From a virus: a stretch of 64,000 nucleotides of DNA. Below the pieces are notes generated by a model, which was given only the letters and a program-made list of their open reading frames with translations, was not told where the DNA came from and ran no database searches. How positions within the stretch are numbered: the stretch's first letter is position 1; every line of letters starts with the position of its first letter. Where the stretch lies: positions 1 through 64,000 of the IMG/VR virus record IMGVR_UViG_3300031565_000012. One strand, given 5' to 3'. A program made the translations under genes and the position numbers. This document shows, in pieces, positions 51,803 through 58,608 of the stretch.

Positions 51803-51831
51803 CAAAGTTACAAAACTAATCGGTTTACAAT
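51803..51831 (-). promoter_or_regulatory. Probable promoter of the winged-helix gene
   Basis: On the minus strand TAACTTTG (51810-51803) matches the -7 box; the -33 box is a partial ATTG with a 17-base spacer. The sequence around it (TTAGTTTTGTAACTTTGTACTG reduced to its core GTTTTGTAACTTTG) holds a second TTTG close by. Position fits a start about 45 bases before the ATG. Confidence 0.45.
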
Positions 51832-52335
51832 ACATGTTATTAGTCATTTGCTACATTTAATTGGTGAGTTAATCCACTTCCAAAGATAACATTATGTCAA
51901 ATAGAAAAAAGCAGCAGTCCTCAACAGCCCATTGAATGAGGCAAGCAGCACAGCCCCTATTTTGCCTATAACTATTATTATGTCAAATAGAATATTTCCC
52001 CTTGGATGCAGAGCCCTAGCGATTTGCATTAGTCAGGGCCTCCCCTACCCCACTGATCAGATTTATAAATGCGCTTTCCTTCTTGTAACAGGCTTAAAAC
52101 GTGCTTTATTTGATCCCAAAAGATGTTGGAACCTTTGGATTGATGGGGGCGGGTTCGGGTTTTGCATTTCGGAAAACTTTTGGATCGCAAAAAACTATAT
52201 ATTGACTGCAAGCCCATACACACTTAGGAAAAATAAATTGTAAATTTTGTTGTTTATTAAAAAGTAATGTGTAATTTTACACCACATAGGAACTGTAAGG
52301 GTTCTATTCTCGGTGGTGAAAATAGCATAGTAGAT
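51832..52335. other. Intergenic control region of about 500 bases
   Basis: No convincing gene is seen. A 16-base direct repeat (ATTATGTCAAATAGAA) occurs at 51891-51906 and 51977-51992; each copy has an ATG followed by SNR codons, the first frame stopping after 13 codons. A 103-codon plus frame from 51932 has Trp/Cys-rich, protein-unlike content. The region probably carries operators for the adjacent regulators and the promoter at 52246. Confidence 0.5.
52246..52279 (+). promoter_or_regulatory. Probable promoter of the 52.3 kb operon
   Basis: TTTG at 52246-52249, a 22-base spacer and TAATTTTA at 52272-52279 (last base differs from the TAnnTTTG consensus). Transcription near 52286 favours ATG 52336 as the start of the next gene. 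Confidence 0.5.
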
Positions 52336-52659
52336 ATGGTAAAAAGGCGTAGGGACATAAGATTAAGCAGCAAAGAGCTGTTTATTTTCCATCATTATAA
52401 GCTAGGTAGTGAGAATGAGGGTGTGGTGGTAGGGGGTTGTACTAATAAGCGTATATTGAGTGAAAAGACGGGCATAGACTATAATACATTGATGTGGGTA
52501 TTTACGAGGAAGGGCAGGTGTTATTATGACAATGGTGAGACCGTAATATTGAAGTTATTCACTAATGATATAGAGAAGGGTCGTCAGAGTCTTGCGAGGA
52601 GAGGTAGGGGTGGTATGGACAGTTTTGTGCGTTATGTATCTGGTGGCAGTCGTTATTAA
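52336..52659 (+). CDS. Hypothetical basic protein, possible DNA-binding
   Basis: 107 residues from ATG 52336. The basic start (VKRRRDIRLSSKELFIFHHY) and the segment NKRILSEKTGIDYNTLMWVF, with a helix-turn-helix-like spacing, suggest DNA binding. Codon usage is less regular than that of later genes, with many GTG and AGG codons. Role inferred as a regulator at the head of the operon. Confidence 0.5.
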   Translation: MVKRRRDIRLSSKELFIFHHYKLGSENEGVVVGGCTNKRILSEKTGIDYNTLMWVFTRKGRCYYDNGETVILKLFTNDIEKGRQSLARRGRGGMDSFVRYVSGGSRY

Positions 52660-52679
52660 ACCTATAATAATTATTGGAT

Positions 52680-53117
52680 ATGAAAAAAGAAATTAAGATT
52701 ACGGTAATGGAACCTGATGTGGAGAATGTCTCCTCTGAGAACGTGTCACAGGGTGAAATTAAGCCCATATCCTCAGAACTAACGGAATCTGAGCAATCGG
52801 CAGTTGACGCGCGGGCTGATGCGCAATATAGATTTGAAAAACTCAGGAGTAGCCTGGGTATCCCTAAATCAATGTTGGGTAAAGAAGGATTGGAGTCAGA
52901 CATTAAATTTACTCCTGTGACGAAAGAATCATACGATGGTGGTAAGAAAAGTTTTCTGTACGATGACGAATTGGGGCAGATGCAAGCACCGGAAGTTACT
53001 AAAAAATGGGATGCGAATAAAAAATTTATTACCAACCACAATCCCGATGAGATTGAAGACGATGAGCGTGTTATTGAGCATTTTGGTGATTTTGACAACC
53101 GGGAGGACGGTAAATGA
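52680..53117 (+). CDS. Acidic hypothetical protein
   Basis: 145 residues from ATG 52680 (a TTG two codons earlier is less likely). Strongly acidic and mostly disordered (SSELTESEQSAVDARADAQY; HNPDEIEDDERVIEHFGDFD). It could be a virion-assembly scaffold, a DNA mimic or a partner of the HTH protein that follows; nothing decides between them. Confidence 0.55.
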   Translation: MKKEIKITVMEPDVENVSSENVSQGEIKPISSELTESEQSAVDARADAQYRFEKLRSSLGIPKSMLGKEGLESDIKFTPVTKESYDGGKKSFLYDDELGQMQAPEVTKKWDANKKFITNHNPDEIEDDERVIEHFGDFDNREDGK

Positions 53118-53147
53118 GTTATATATTAATTTAAAACAAGAAAAACT

Positions 53148-53570
53148 ATGAATGACATTGCAAAACAAGCTACGGCAGACAAGTTTCTTCTGGCATTAAA
53201 GAAAGAACACCTGTCAAAGAAAGAAGCAGGGAACTGTGTTGGTATTACTTCCGCACAGGTATCTTGTTTATTTAATAAGCACTATTGGGACAAAGTCGGT
53301 AACATGCCATGGGAGAAGGCATTGGCATGGGTCAATAGCGGTCAGGGCTTACAGGAGTACGGTGTGAAGCACGGAAAGGTGCTGCCTGAAAAGGAAGGAA
53401 TTTCTTATATGCCGGAAGTGACTGACCGCATAACACCCGTTCCTACTCAGAAAGAAGAATCCACACGCCTGAGTACAGGACAAATGGTTGACATGCTAAT
53501 TGAAGAGAGAAAATCCCTGCAAGAAAAGATTGAGGCTATAGAAACCCTGTTGAAACACTACATTTCTTAA
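53148..53570 (+). CDS. Helix-turn-helix protein with C-terminal coiled coil
   Basis: 140 residues. KKEAGNCVGITSAQVSCLFN (about 21-40) is a helix-turn-helix, and the end (LIEERKSLQEKIEAIETLLK) is a coiled coil for dimerisation. The middle is a proline-containing linker. It looks like a small transcription factor acting in the methyltransferase operon. Confidence 0.65.
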   Translation: MNDIAKQATADKFLLALKKEHLSKKEAGNCVGITSAQVSCLFNKHYWDKVGNMPWEKALAWVNSGQGLQEYGVKHGKVLPEKEGISYMPEVTDRITPVPTQKEESTRLSTGQMVDMLIEERKSLQEKIEAIETLLKHYIS

Positions 53571-53574
53571 TCCC

Positions 53575-54009
53575 ATGCATATTGAGAAGCTGAGTAAGAG
53601 CAAGTTTATATCGCCACGTAACACGCGGGGGGTGGCTACAATCAGTTTTTACCACAAGGGAGAGATCCATCTGAGTAGAAACACGGTACGGCAGCTAGGC
53701 CTCTATGACATCATAAATAACGAATTTTCCTCGGTGTCGGTGTTTGTCGATACGGATGAGCATACGGAATCGGACTTCTTCATCATGCGCGATGACACTG
53801 ACGGGTGGTGTCTCCGCAGGGCTTATGGTGGTGGTGCGGTGTTCAATAGCTGTGAACTAGCACGTCATGTTATACAAAAGACATGGGAGTGCAACCGTCA
53901 CCTGGCAAACGAAGATATGCCACGTAAGATGATCTTCCGCATAGCCTCCCTCCCCGTTGATGATGATAAAAATAAAGATGTGTACGCACTGTTAAGAAAA
54001 AAAGAATGA
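53575..54009 (+). CDS. Hypothetical protein upstream of the methyltransferase
   Basis: 144 residues, beta-rich (FISPRNTRGVATISFYHKGE; FIMRDDTDGWCLRRAYGGGA) with a helical end. ATISFYHKGEIHLSRNTVRQ recalls the strand-loop-strand of swapped-hairpin DNA-binding domains, but weakly. It overlaps the methyltransferase start by ATGA, so the two are translationally coupled. Confidence 0.55.
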   Translation: MHIEKLSKSKFISPRNTRGVATISFYHKGEIHLSRNTVRQLGLYDIINNEFSSVSVFVDTDEHTESDFFIMRDDTDGWCLRRAYGGGAVFNSCELARHVIQKTWECNRHLANEDMPRKMIFRIASLPVDDDKNKDVYALLRKKE

Positions 54010-54962
54010 ATTTTAAACATGCAAGTCTTTTCACCGGAATTGGTGGTTTTGATCTGGCTGCCGAATGGATTGGATGGGAGAATATATTCCAAGTCGAAAA
54101 TGATCCATTTTGTAATACTAAGTTAATAAAGAATTTCCCAAACATAAAAAGATATGGAGACATCAAAGAATTTGACGGAACAGAATATCGGGGAATCATT
54201 GACATTCTCACAGGCGGGTTTCCCTGCCAGGGGTTCAGTGTTGCCGGGAAGCAAAGAGGCAAAGATGATCCTCGCTGGCTCTGGCCGGAAATGTTACGAG
54301 TTATACGGGAAATACAGCCCCCTTGGGTTGTTGGTGAAAACGTTCCTGGAATCATCGAACTGGCACTCGAAGATATATGTGCTTCGCTGGAAAGTGAAGG
54401 CTATGAAGTCCAGCCGTTTATTATTCCATCTGCGAGCATCGGAGCATGGGACAAAAGGGATCGGGTCTGGATCATTGCTTACTCTGACAGCAACAGAAAG
54501 ATGGTGCAAGGACGAAACAGAAATAGTGATAACAAAAAACGGAACGGCAAGAAGAAAATACAAGAATGGGAAAACAAGCAGTTTGGGTGTGTCAAGCCAA
54601 ATTCAAAGATCCCTGCCGACATTAAGAAGTCAGGAATCAGGAAACTATCAATACAGCAACGGGGACAAGACGAGATCGAAAACATTAACCCTGACAGGGA
54701 AATTGAAATCAATAACGACATTATCAGCAAGGGATTACAAGGATACTCCCGGAATGGCTTATCAAGTAGGCAAAAGGAACAGGAGAGACAGACCGGGCAT
54801 GCAAATTGGTTACGAAACTGGATTGAAGTTGCATCCGAACTTTGCGGAAGTAATGCAAGGGTTCCCCATAGGATGGACAAAATAAAGGCATTAGGTAACT
54901 CAGTTAATCCTTATGTACCATACCAAATCTTTAAAGCAATAGAAGAATTTGTCTTTAATTAA
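54006..54962 (+). CDS. DNA (cytosine-5) methyltransferase
   Basis: 318 residues. Motif I is LFTGIGGFD (8-16). Motif IV, GGFPCQGFSVAG, holds the catalytic Cys74. Motif VI is GENVPG (110-115) and motif VIII RDRVW (151-155). Motifs IX-X are RVPHRMDKIKALGNSVNPYV near the end. Residues about 160-285, where the target-recognition domain should be, are Lys/Asn/Glu-rich and unlike a folded domain. That stretch is covered in the +1 frame by another long ORF (54154-54885). The enzyme would methylate phage DNA, probably against host restriction. Confidence 0.9.
   Translation: MNFKHASLFTGIGGFDLAAEWIGWENIFQVENDPFCNTKLIKNFPNIKRYGDIKEFDGTEYRGIIDILTGGFPCQGFSVAGKQRGKDDPRWLWPEMLRVIREIQPPWVVGENVPGIIELALEDICASLESEGYEVQPFIIPSASIGAWDKRDRVWIIAYSDSNRKMVQGRNRNSDNKKRNGKKKIQEWENKQFGCVKPNSKIPADIKKSGIRKLSIQQRGQDEIENINPDREIEINNDIISKGLQGYSRNGLSSRQKEQERQTGHANWLRNWIEVASELCGSNARVPHRMDKIKALGNSVNPYVPYQIFKAIEEFVFN
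54154..54885 (+). CDS. Overlapping +1-frame protein embedded in the methyltransferase gene
   Basis: 243 residues entirely inside the methyltransferase gene in the +1 frame. SQAGFPARGSVLPGS, GSGRKCYELYGKYSPLGLLV, SSNWHSK and RLLFHLRAS near the front, TGIGSGSLL-like (KGIGSGSLLTLTATE) in the middle, ARDYKDTPGMA and the end LHPNFAEVMQGFPIGWTK are features I recall from a widespread phage protein family found with cytosine methyltransferases. The absence of stops over 243 codons and these motifs argue for real coding. Translation could start at the internal ATG or by frameshifting. Function unknown; it may alter target recognition. Confidence 0.6.
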   Translation: METSKNLTEQNIGESLTFSQAGFPARGSVLPGSKEAKMILAGSGRKCYELYGKYSPLGLLVKTFLESSNWHSKIYVLRWKVKAMKSSRLLFHLRASEHGTKGIGSGSLLTLTATERWCKDETEIVITKNGTARRKYKNGKTSSLGVSSQIQRSLPTLRSQESGNYQYSNGDKTRSKTLTLTGKLKSITTLSARDYKDTPGMAYQVGKRNRRDRPGMQIGYETGLKLHPNFAEVMQGFPIGWTK

Positions 54963-54979
54963 AAAATAACATAACTTTG
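54948..54979 (+). promoter_or_regulatory. Host-type promoter after the methyltransferase
   Basis: TTTG at 54948-54951, a 20-base spacer and TAACTTTG at 54972-54979, followed by GCAT. The -33 box is in the last codons of the methyltransferase. It drives the genes from 55017. Confidence 0.8.
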
Positions 54980-55016
54980 GCATCGTATAATTGTCAAATT
55001 TAACCTTTAATAAACA

Positions 55017-55547
55017 ATGGCAACAGTAAAAGATGTTAATGTCAAAACACGGTTAAATGTCCTGAGTACTTTATTGAAAGACAAGGGAGATGCTGACCAG
55101 CGTCCCGGAAGAGAGGGGGCGCAAAGAAAGACCATCATAGACGTGCAGGAGGTGGAAATACCCACTGATGAGATGGAAACACGTATAGAACATGCTCTGC
55201 TCGTTCTGGAGCATGGGTACAGGGTGGATACAACAGTTATTCCCCCTACGGTAGTCACAGATGAGGCAACCGATATAACTGATACCATAGCAACCTTCCG
55301 TGCCCATGTCAATCCCCACGATGAATCTACGGTGGTGCGATTTGAATATAGCACCGTCAACCCTACTCTTGGAGCATGGGTGACATGTGATGAGACACCT
55401 GTTACGGGAACTACCAACCAGTCTATTCATAAAGACATGATAGGACTAACCCCCAACACCAAGTATTTTTACCGGGTGAGAGGTGTCAGCGCTGCAGGAA
55501 CCTATTATGGGATTATTAAATCCTTCTACACCGAACCTTCTATCTAA
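55017..55547 (+). CDS. Fn3-domain protein
   Basis: 176 residues. The first 70 are helical (TRLNVLSTLLKDKGDADQRP). Residues about 85-175 form a fibronectin type III-like domain (ITDTIATFRAHVNPHDESTV; LTPNTKYFYRVRGVSAAGTY). With its own promoter and small virion-like genes after it, it may be an outer virion protein or adhesin. Its Fn3 type differs from that of the 9429 array. Confidence 0.65.
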   Translation: MATVKDVNVKTRLNVLSTLLKDKGDADQRPGREGAQRKTIIDVQEVEIPTDEMETRIEHALLVLEHGYRVDTTVIPPTVVTDEATDITDTIATFRAHVNPHDESTVVRFEYSTVNPTLGAWVTCDETPVTGTTNQSIHKDMIGLTPNTKYFYRVRGVSAAGTYYGIIKSFYTEPSI

Positions 55548-55558
55548 ACTCTACTACC

Positions 55559-55741
55559 ATGGCAAATGTTATAGCAAACGTAAAAATAAAGTACCGTGTG
55601 ACTAAAAAAGACGGTAACAAAGAAGTGATGCAACACTTCGAGAACTTTGAACAGACCATCAACATAAGTGAAGAAAACTTTGCTTTACTACAACACGCCC
55701 TCTCGGGGATCGTTGATGCAGGCGATGGTGAGACTGAATAG
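55559..55741 (+). CDS. Small hypothetical protein
   Basis: 60 residues, a beta-strand start (VIANVKIKYRVTKKDGNKEV) and helical end (EENFALLQHALSGIVDAGDG). Small phage proteins of this shape often sit next to decoration proteins. It is followed by a GTGAGTGAGTAAG tandem stretch at 55741-55753. Confidence 0.55.
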   Translation: MANVIANVKIKYRVTKKDGNKEVMQHFENFEQTINISEENFALLQHALSGIVDAGDGETE

Positions 55742-55790
55742 TGAGTGAGTAAGTAATTAGTGAGTATAACCATTTCAAAAACAAAACATT

Positions 55791-56081
55791 ATGGCAAACG
55801 GATATGTTGATACATGTGTATCACTTCAGTGCAGGGTAAACGAGAAGCCGGACCCTGTTAACTACCCCAAGAAAGAGGGTAAGCAAAGACATGACCAGTG
55901 GGATTGTCGTACAGGCACTATATCGGAATGTGAATGGAACTGGCGGTTTGAGACAGCGAAGGAAGTCCTTTGCAGTGGAGAAACAGGCACCACAGGCACC
56001 TATTATGGTGATGTGATCGGAGGACTATGGGACTGCACCAACAAGGTAGCCGTCAACGAGGATATGTTCAACGAACGGTAA
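55791..56081 (+). CDS. Small cysteine-containing protein
   Basis: 96 residues. CVSLQCRVNEKPDPVNYPKK, WDCRTGTISECEWNWRFETA, VLCSG and LWDCTN distribute six cysteines evenly, a pattern fitting disulfide or metal binding in an exported or virion protein, though no signal peptide is present. Function unknown. Confidence 0.55.
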   Translation: MANGYVDTCVSLQCRVNEKPDPVNYPKKEGKQRHDQWDCRTGTISECEWNWRFETAKEVLCSGETGTTGTYYGDVIGGLWDCTNKVAVNEDMFNER

Positions 56082-56093
56082 CATCCTCTACTT

Positions 56094-56969
56094 ATGATAA
56101 GAAAAGCAGTGTTTTCATACTTTAACACAGATGAATCCTTCGGCAATAAATGTGGATTCACAAAATATAGCGACTTCCTTTTCACAACAGCCCTGGCAAC
56201 ATTCTGTGCCTCGAGAAATTTCCCCGAGGTGCAGATTGTTTCTACCTCATGGGGCGTGGATATATTTAAAAAACTAAAATTTCCCGTCACAAGTTATTCT
56301 ACCGCCCTCGATAAGATGAAGAAGGTGTCCCGTTTCTTTTGGGCTTACGGCAAACTGATAGCTTATAACGAACAAAAAGAGCCGTTTGTTCATGTCGATA
56401 ATGACGTTTTTATATGGAATCCCCTTCCAAAAAGAATCCTTAACGCACACCTATGCTTTCAATCACAAGAGCCGTTTAACCTGGATGGATATAAATATTA
56501 TAAACAGTTAAAACCATGCTTCAGGGCTGCCCCTGTTAAACCACAAGCCATTGTAGATAACCCTGTGTATGATTATGCTTATAACTGTGGTATATGTGGG
56601 GGAAATGACCTAAGTATCTTCCCCGAGTGGAAAGCATGTAGTGAGAAGTATATTTTTGCACCGGAGAACCAGATTCTCTTCTTTAAAAAGTTTCATGAGA
56701 TGCTCATACACCAAAATCTCTTCCATGAGCAATACTTCCTATCATCACTTATAAAAAAACACCACCTGAGAAGAAAAGTAGAGGTAATGGCTAAAGATGC
56801 CATGCAGATAAATAAAGGATTAGATCTGACAAAACCACGTTACATACATCTCTGGGGCACGGTAAAGAAGGATCAGGGCATGATGGCGAAGGTACGCCTC
56901 ACACTCTTCTATCAGGATAGAAATTTATTCACTAGGCTTGATAAGTTCTGCCGGGATAACAAGATTTAA
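56094..56969 (+). CDS. Glycosyltransferase-like protein (DUF6734 type)
   Basis: 291 residues. EPFVHVDNDVFIWNPLP contains a DND acidic motif like the DxD metal site of GT-A enzymes, and YDYAYNCGICGGNDLSIFPE matches the donor-binding loop I recall from DUF6734 proteins. FHEQYFLSSLIKKHH and RYIHLWGTVKKDQ complete the fold. It could glycosylate phage DNA, virion proteins or host surface glycan. The other sugar enzymes lie 6 kb downstream. Confidence 0.6.
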   Translation: MIRKAVFSYFNTDESFGNKCGFTKYSDFLFTTALATFCASRNFPEVQIVSTSWGVDIFKKLKFPVTSYSTALDKMKKVSRFFWAYGKLIAYNEQKEPFVHVDNDVFIWNPLPKRILNAHLCFQSQEPFNLDGYKYYKQLKPCFRAAPVKPQAIVDNPVYDYAYNCGICGGNDLSIFPEWKACSEKYIFAPENQILFFKKFHEMLIHQNLFHEQYFLSSLIKKHHLRRKVEVMAKDAMQINKGLDLTKPRYIHLWGTVKKDQGMMAKVRLTLFYQDRNLFTRLDKFCRDNKI

Positions 56970-56978
56970 AATAATGTG

Positions 56979-56986
56979 TATCTTTG
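56979..56986 (+). promoter_or_regulatory. Possible -7 element
   Basis: TATCTTTG, 27 bases before the ATG at 57013; no TTTG is found at the expected upstream spacing. Confidence 0.35.
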
Positions 56987-57012
56987 AATAATAATTTAAA
57001 ATACTATTTGTC

Positions 57013-57282
57013 ATGGAACTAAAAGAAATTAAGTTGAAATCTATGCAGGAAATCCAGAGTATAAATATTGAACCTGCTGACAATGGAGGATGTGTCTTGA
57101 GATATAGTATATACACCCCTTCAGCAAAAAACTCAGACTCCGTTTATGATTCAAAAACAGAACTCTTTGATGAAGACGAGATAGATGTAGCCCTTGATCG
57201 TGTGCGCAATTTATATAAGGCTAATATAAGTGCGAAGAAATCAAGCAGGGGCTCTACGGAGGATGTAAAGTCTATGGGATAA
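57013..57282 (+). CDS. Hypothetical protein
   Basis: 89 residues, beta-rich front (KLKSMQEIQSINIEPADNGG) and helical, basic end (VALDRVRNLYKANISAKKSS). No family recognised. It is followed by a long inverted repeat. Confidence 0.5.
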   Translation: MELKEIKLKSMQEIQSINIEPADNGGCVLRYSIYTPSAKNSDSVYDSKTELFDEDEIDVALDRVRNLYKANISAKKSSRGSTEDVKSMG

Positions 57283-57290
57283 AGACCTTT

Positions 57291-57386
57291 TGATCCCCGG
57301 TTCATTCTTTTCATTGATCAGGTTAATAGATTAGTTTTTTCATAATACACTTTAGGTTAGGTTTATTTTGCCGGGGATCATTTTTT
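57291..57386 (+). promoter_or_regulatory. Long inverted repeat with structured leader potential
   Basis: A perfect 10-bp stem (TGATCCCCGG at 57291-57300, CCGGGGATCA at 57371-57380) encloses 70 bases and is followed by TTTTTT. As a terminator the loop is unusually long; the enclosed sequence may be a structured RNA, an attenuator or a protein-binding site for the HTH gene at 57400. Confidence 0.55.
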
Positions 57387-57399
57387 AATTAAAAATTAC

Positions 57400-57561
57400 A
57401 TGATGGATGTAGTTACAATAAGCGGAGTACAGTATGTGTCAATCGAAAGGCTGATGGAGTTATTAAGCGTCACCAGCAAGAAAACAATCTATAACATGGT
57501 TAAGGATGGAAGGGTGGAACAGAAAAAGCTACTCAATAAATCATTTTTCAAAATAAAATAA
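57400..57561 (+). CDS. Small MerR/excisionase-like HTH protein
   Basis: 53 residues: YVSIERLMELLSVTSKKTIY then NMVKDGRVEQKKLLNKSFFK. This is the helix-turn-helix_17/excisionase pattern (helix, turn, recognition helix with KKTIYNMV, then a wing with a basic patch). Two in-frame ATG codons start it at 57400 and 57403. It follows the long inverted repeat, a likely autoregulation site. No integrase is in the window, so it may be a regulator rather than an excisionase. Confidence 0.75.
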   Translation: MMDVVTISGVQYVSIERLMELLSVTSKKTIYNMVKDGRVEQKKLLNKSFFKIK

Positions 57562-57594
57562 TTTTTTTGTCAAATTTTTACAAGTTGTTTGTAA

Positions 57595-58191
57595 ATGAGT
57601 ACACAGGTAAATCAATATAGAATTAATGGGTTTGAACAGATAAAAGCGTTCTATTCTTGGGTGTTTAATAGTGCCGATTTGAGAATAACCCCACAACATA
57701 TCAGCTTATACTTGTTTCTCGTTAATCAAAATAATAGATGTAATTGGGCAGAATGGTTTAAATGTCCTATGGATACAGCAATGACAGGCTCGTGCATAGG
57801 CAATAAAAAAACATATTATGCATGTGTTAACGATATGGTTACGTGGGAGTTGATTGAATACAAGAAGGGAGCAAATGAATGGAAGTCACCTCTGTTTAAA
57901 TTAGTGGTACTAAAAAGCACCTCAGGTGGTGACGCTACTGTACCTCAACCTACCCCTCAACCTACCCTCCAAGTGGTTACTCTACCTACCCCTCTACTGT
58001 ACCCAGTATATAAACAGTTAACAGATAACATAAAACTTATAACAGATAACTTAGAAGAAGTTTTAATTTTTTTAAAAAACAAAAATCCAGAAGGTGAAAA
58101 ACAAGAAAGTTATAATGACATAGATTTTGCAAATGTACCTAAGAACGAAGAAGATCATCCATATCTTGATAATATTGAATTACCTAAATAA
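57595..58191 (+). CDS. Replication-initiator-like winged-helix protein
   Basis: 198 residues. QYRINGFEQIKAFYSWVFNS, PQHISLYLFLVNQNNR, NWAEWFKCPMDTAMTGSCIG and ACVNDMVTWELIEYKKG form the winged-helix N-terminus of a family common in Bacteroidota prophages, where it often precedes a helicase loader. Residues about 118-145 are a Pro/Gln/Thr repeat (QPTPQPTLQVVTLPTPLL). The acidic C-terminus ends DIDFANVPKNEEDH onward. It could bind origin DNA; the tandem repeats inside the gene are a candidate site. Confidence 0.65.
   Translation: MSTQVNQYRINGFEQIKAFYSWVFNSADLRITPQHISLYLFLVNQNNRCNWAEWFKCPMDTAMTGSCIGNKKTYYACVNDMVTWELIEYKKGANEWKSPLFKLVVLKSTSGGDATVPQPTPQPTLQVVTLPTPLLYPVYKQLTDNIKLITDNLEEVLIFLKNKNPEGEKQESYNDIDFANVPKNEEDHPYLDNIELPK
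57943..57966 (+). repeat. Two perfect 12-bp tandem repeats inside the initiator-like gene
   Basis: CCTCAACCTACC occurs twice without a break and is followed by weaker copies (CTCC, CTACCTACC) to about 58000. The amino-acid product is PQPTPQPT. Such repeats in an initiator gene may be iterons, as in lambda O, or just a low-complexity linker. Confidence 0.55.
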
Positions 58192-58209
58192 TCACTTAAA
58201 ATTAAAATT

Positions 58210-58389
58210 ATGGACAACACACTAGGACGATTTGAATCTATCTCAACAGAAAAGTTCAACGAGCAAATGGGGAAAGAAAATTCCTTAGTTTTCAGAGTTG
58301 GGGAAATAGTTGAAGTCAGAGGAAGCAGACTTCGTGTAGAAAAAATCTATAAGAATAAAATAACCTTCAAATTATTACCTAAAAAATAA
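58210..58389 (+). CDS. Small hypothetical protein
   Basis: 59 residues with a helical front and a beta-barrel-like end (FRVGEIVEVRGSRLRVEKIY, KNKITFKLLP). The second half resembles a small KOW/SH3-type nucleic-acid-binding strand set, but this is weak. It lies 18 bases after the initiator-like gene and 3 before the next. Confidence 0.55.
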   Translation: MDNTLGRFESISTEKFNEQMGKENSLVFRVGEIVEVRGSRLRVEKIYKNKITFKLLPKK

Positions 58390-58392
58390 AAA

Positions 58393-58608
58393 ATGGCAGA
58401 AGTAAAAAATTTAATGGAAGGATTACTCGAAGAAATGAATCGAGCAAGGGAAATGATTACAGAATATCGTTCACTGCCCAAAAATGCGGGTATGTTCACA
58501 TCCGTAATGATACAAAGGGATATTACCCGTGCTGAAAAGGCAATAGCGAGTGGAGACACCATTCAAATGATCGCATCTTTAAAATTACTTAAAGAATATG
58601 AAGCATGA
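58393..58608 (+). CDS. Small helical protein
   Basis: 71 residues, helical throughout (EGLLEEMNRAREMITEYRSL; ITRAEKAIASGDTIQMIASL). It overlaps the radical SAM gene by ATGA, so the two are coupled. No family recognised. Confidence 0.55.
   Translation: MAEVKNLMEGLLEEMNRAREMITEYRSLPKNAGMFTSVMIQRDITRAEKAIASGDTIQMIASLKLLKEYEA

Noticed and set aside
51932-52243. 103-codon plus-strand frame in the control region
   Set aside because: The product is rich in Cys, Trp and Pro without domain pattern, and it starts at a repeated sequence. Treated as noncoding, though not excluded.
52562-53098. 178-codon minus-strand frame
   Set aside because: It covers parts of two plus-strand genes in the operon and is very Ser/Pro/Phe-rich, as expected of an antisense shadow.
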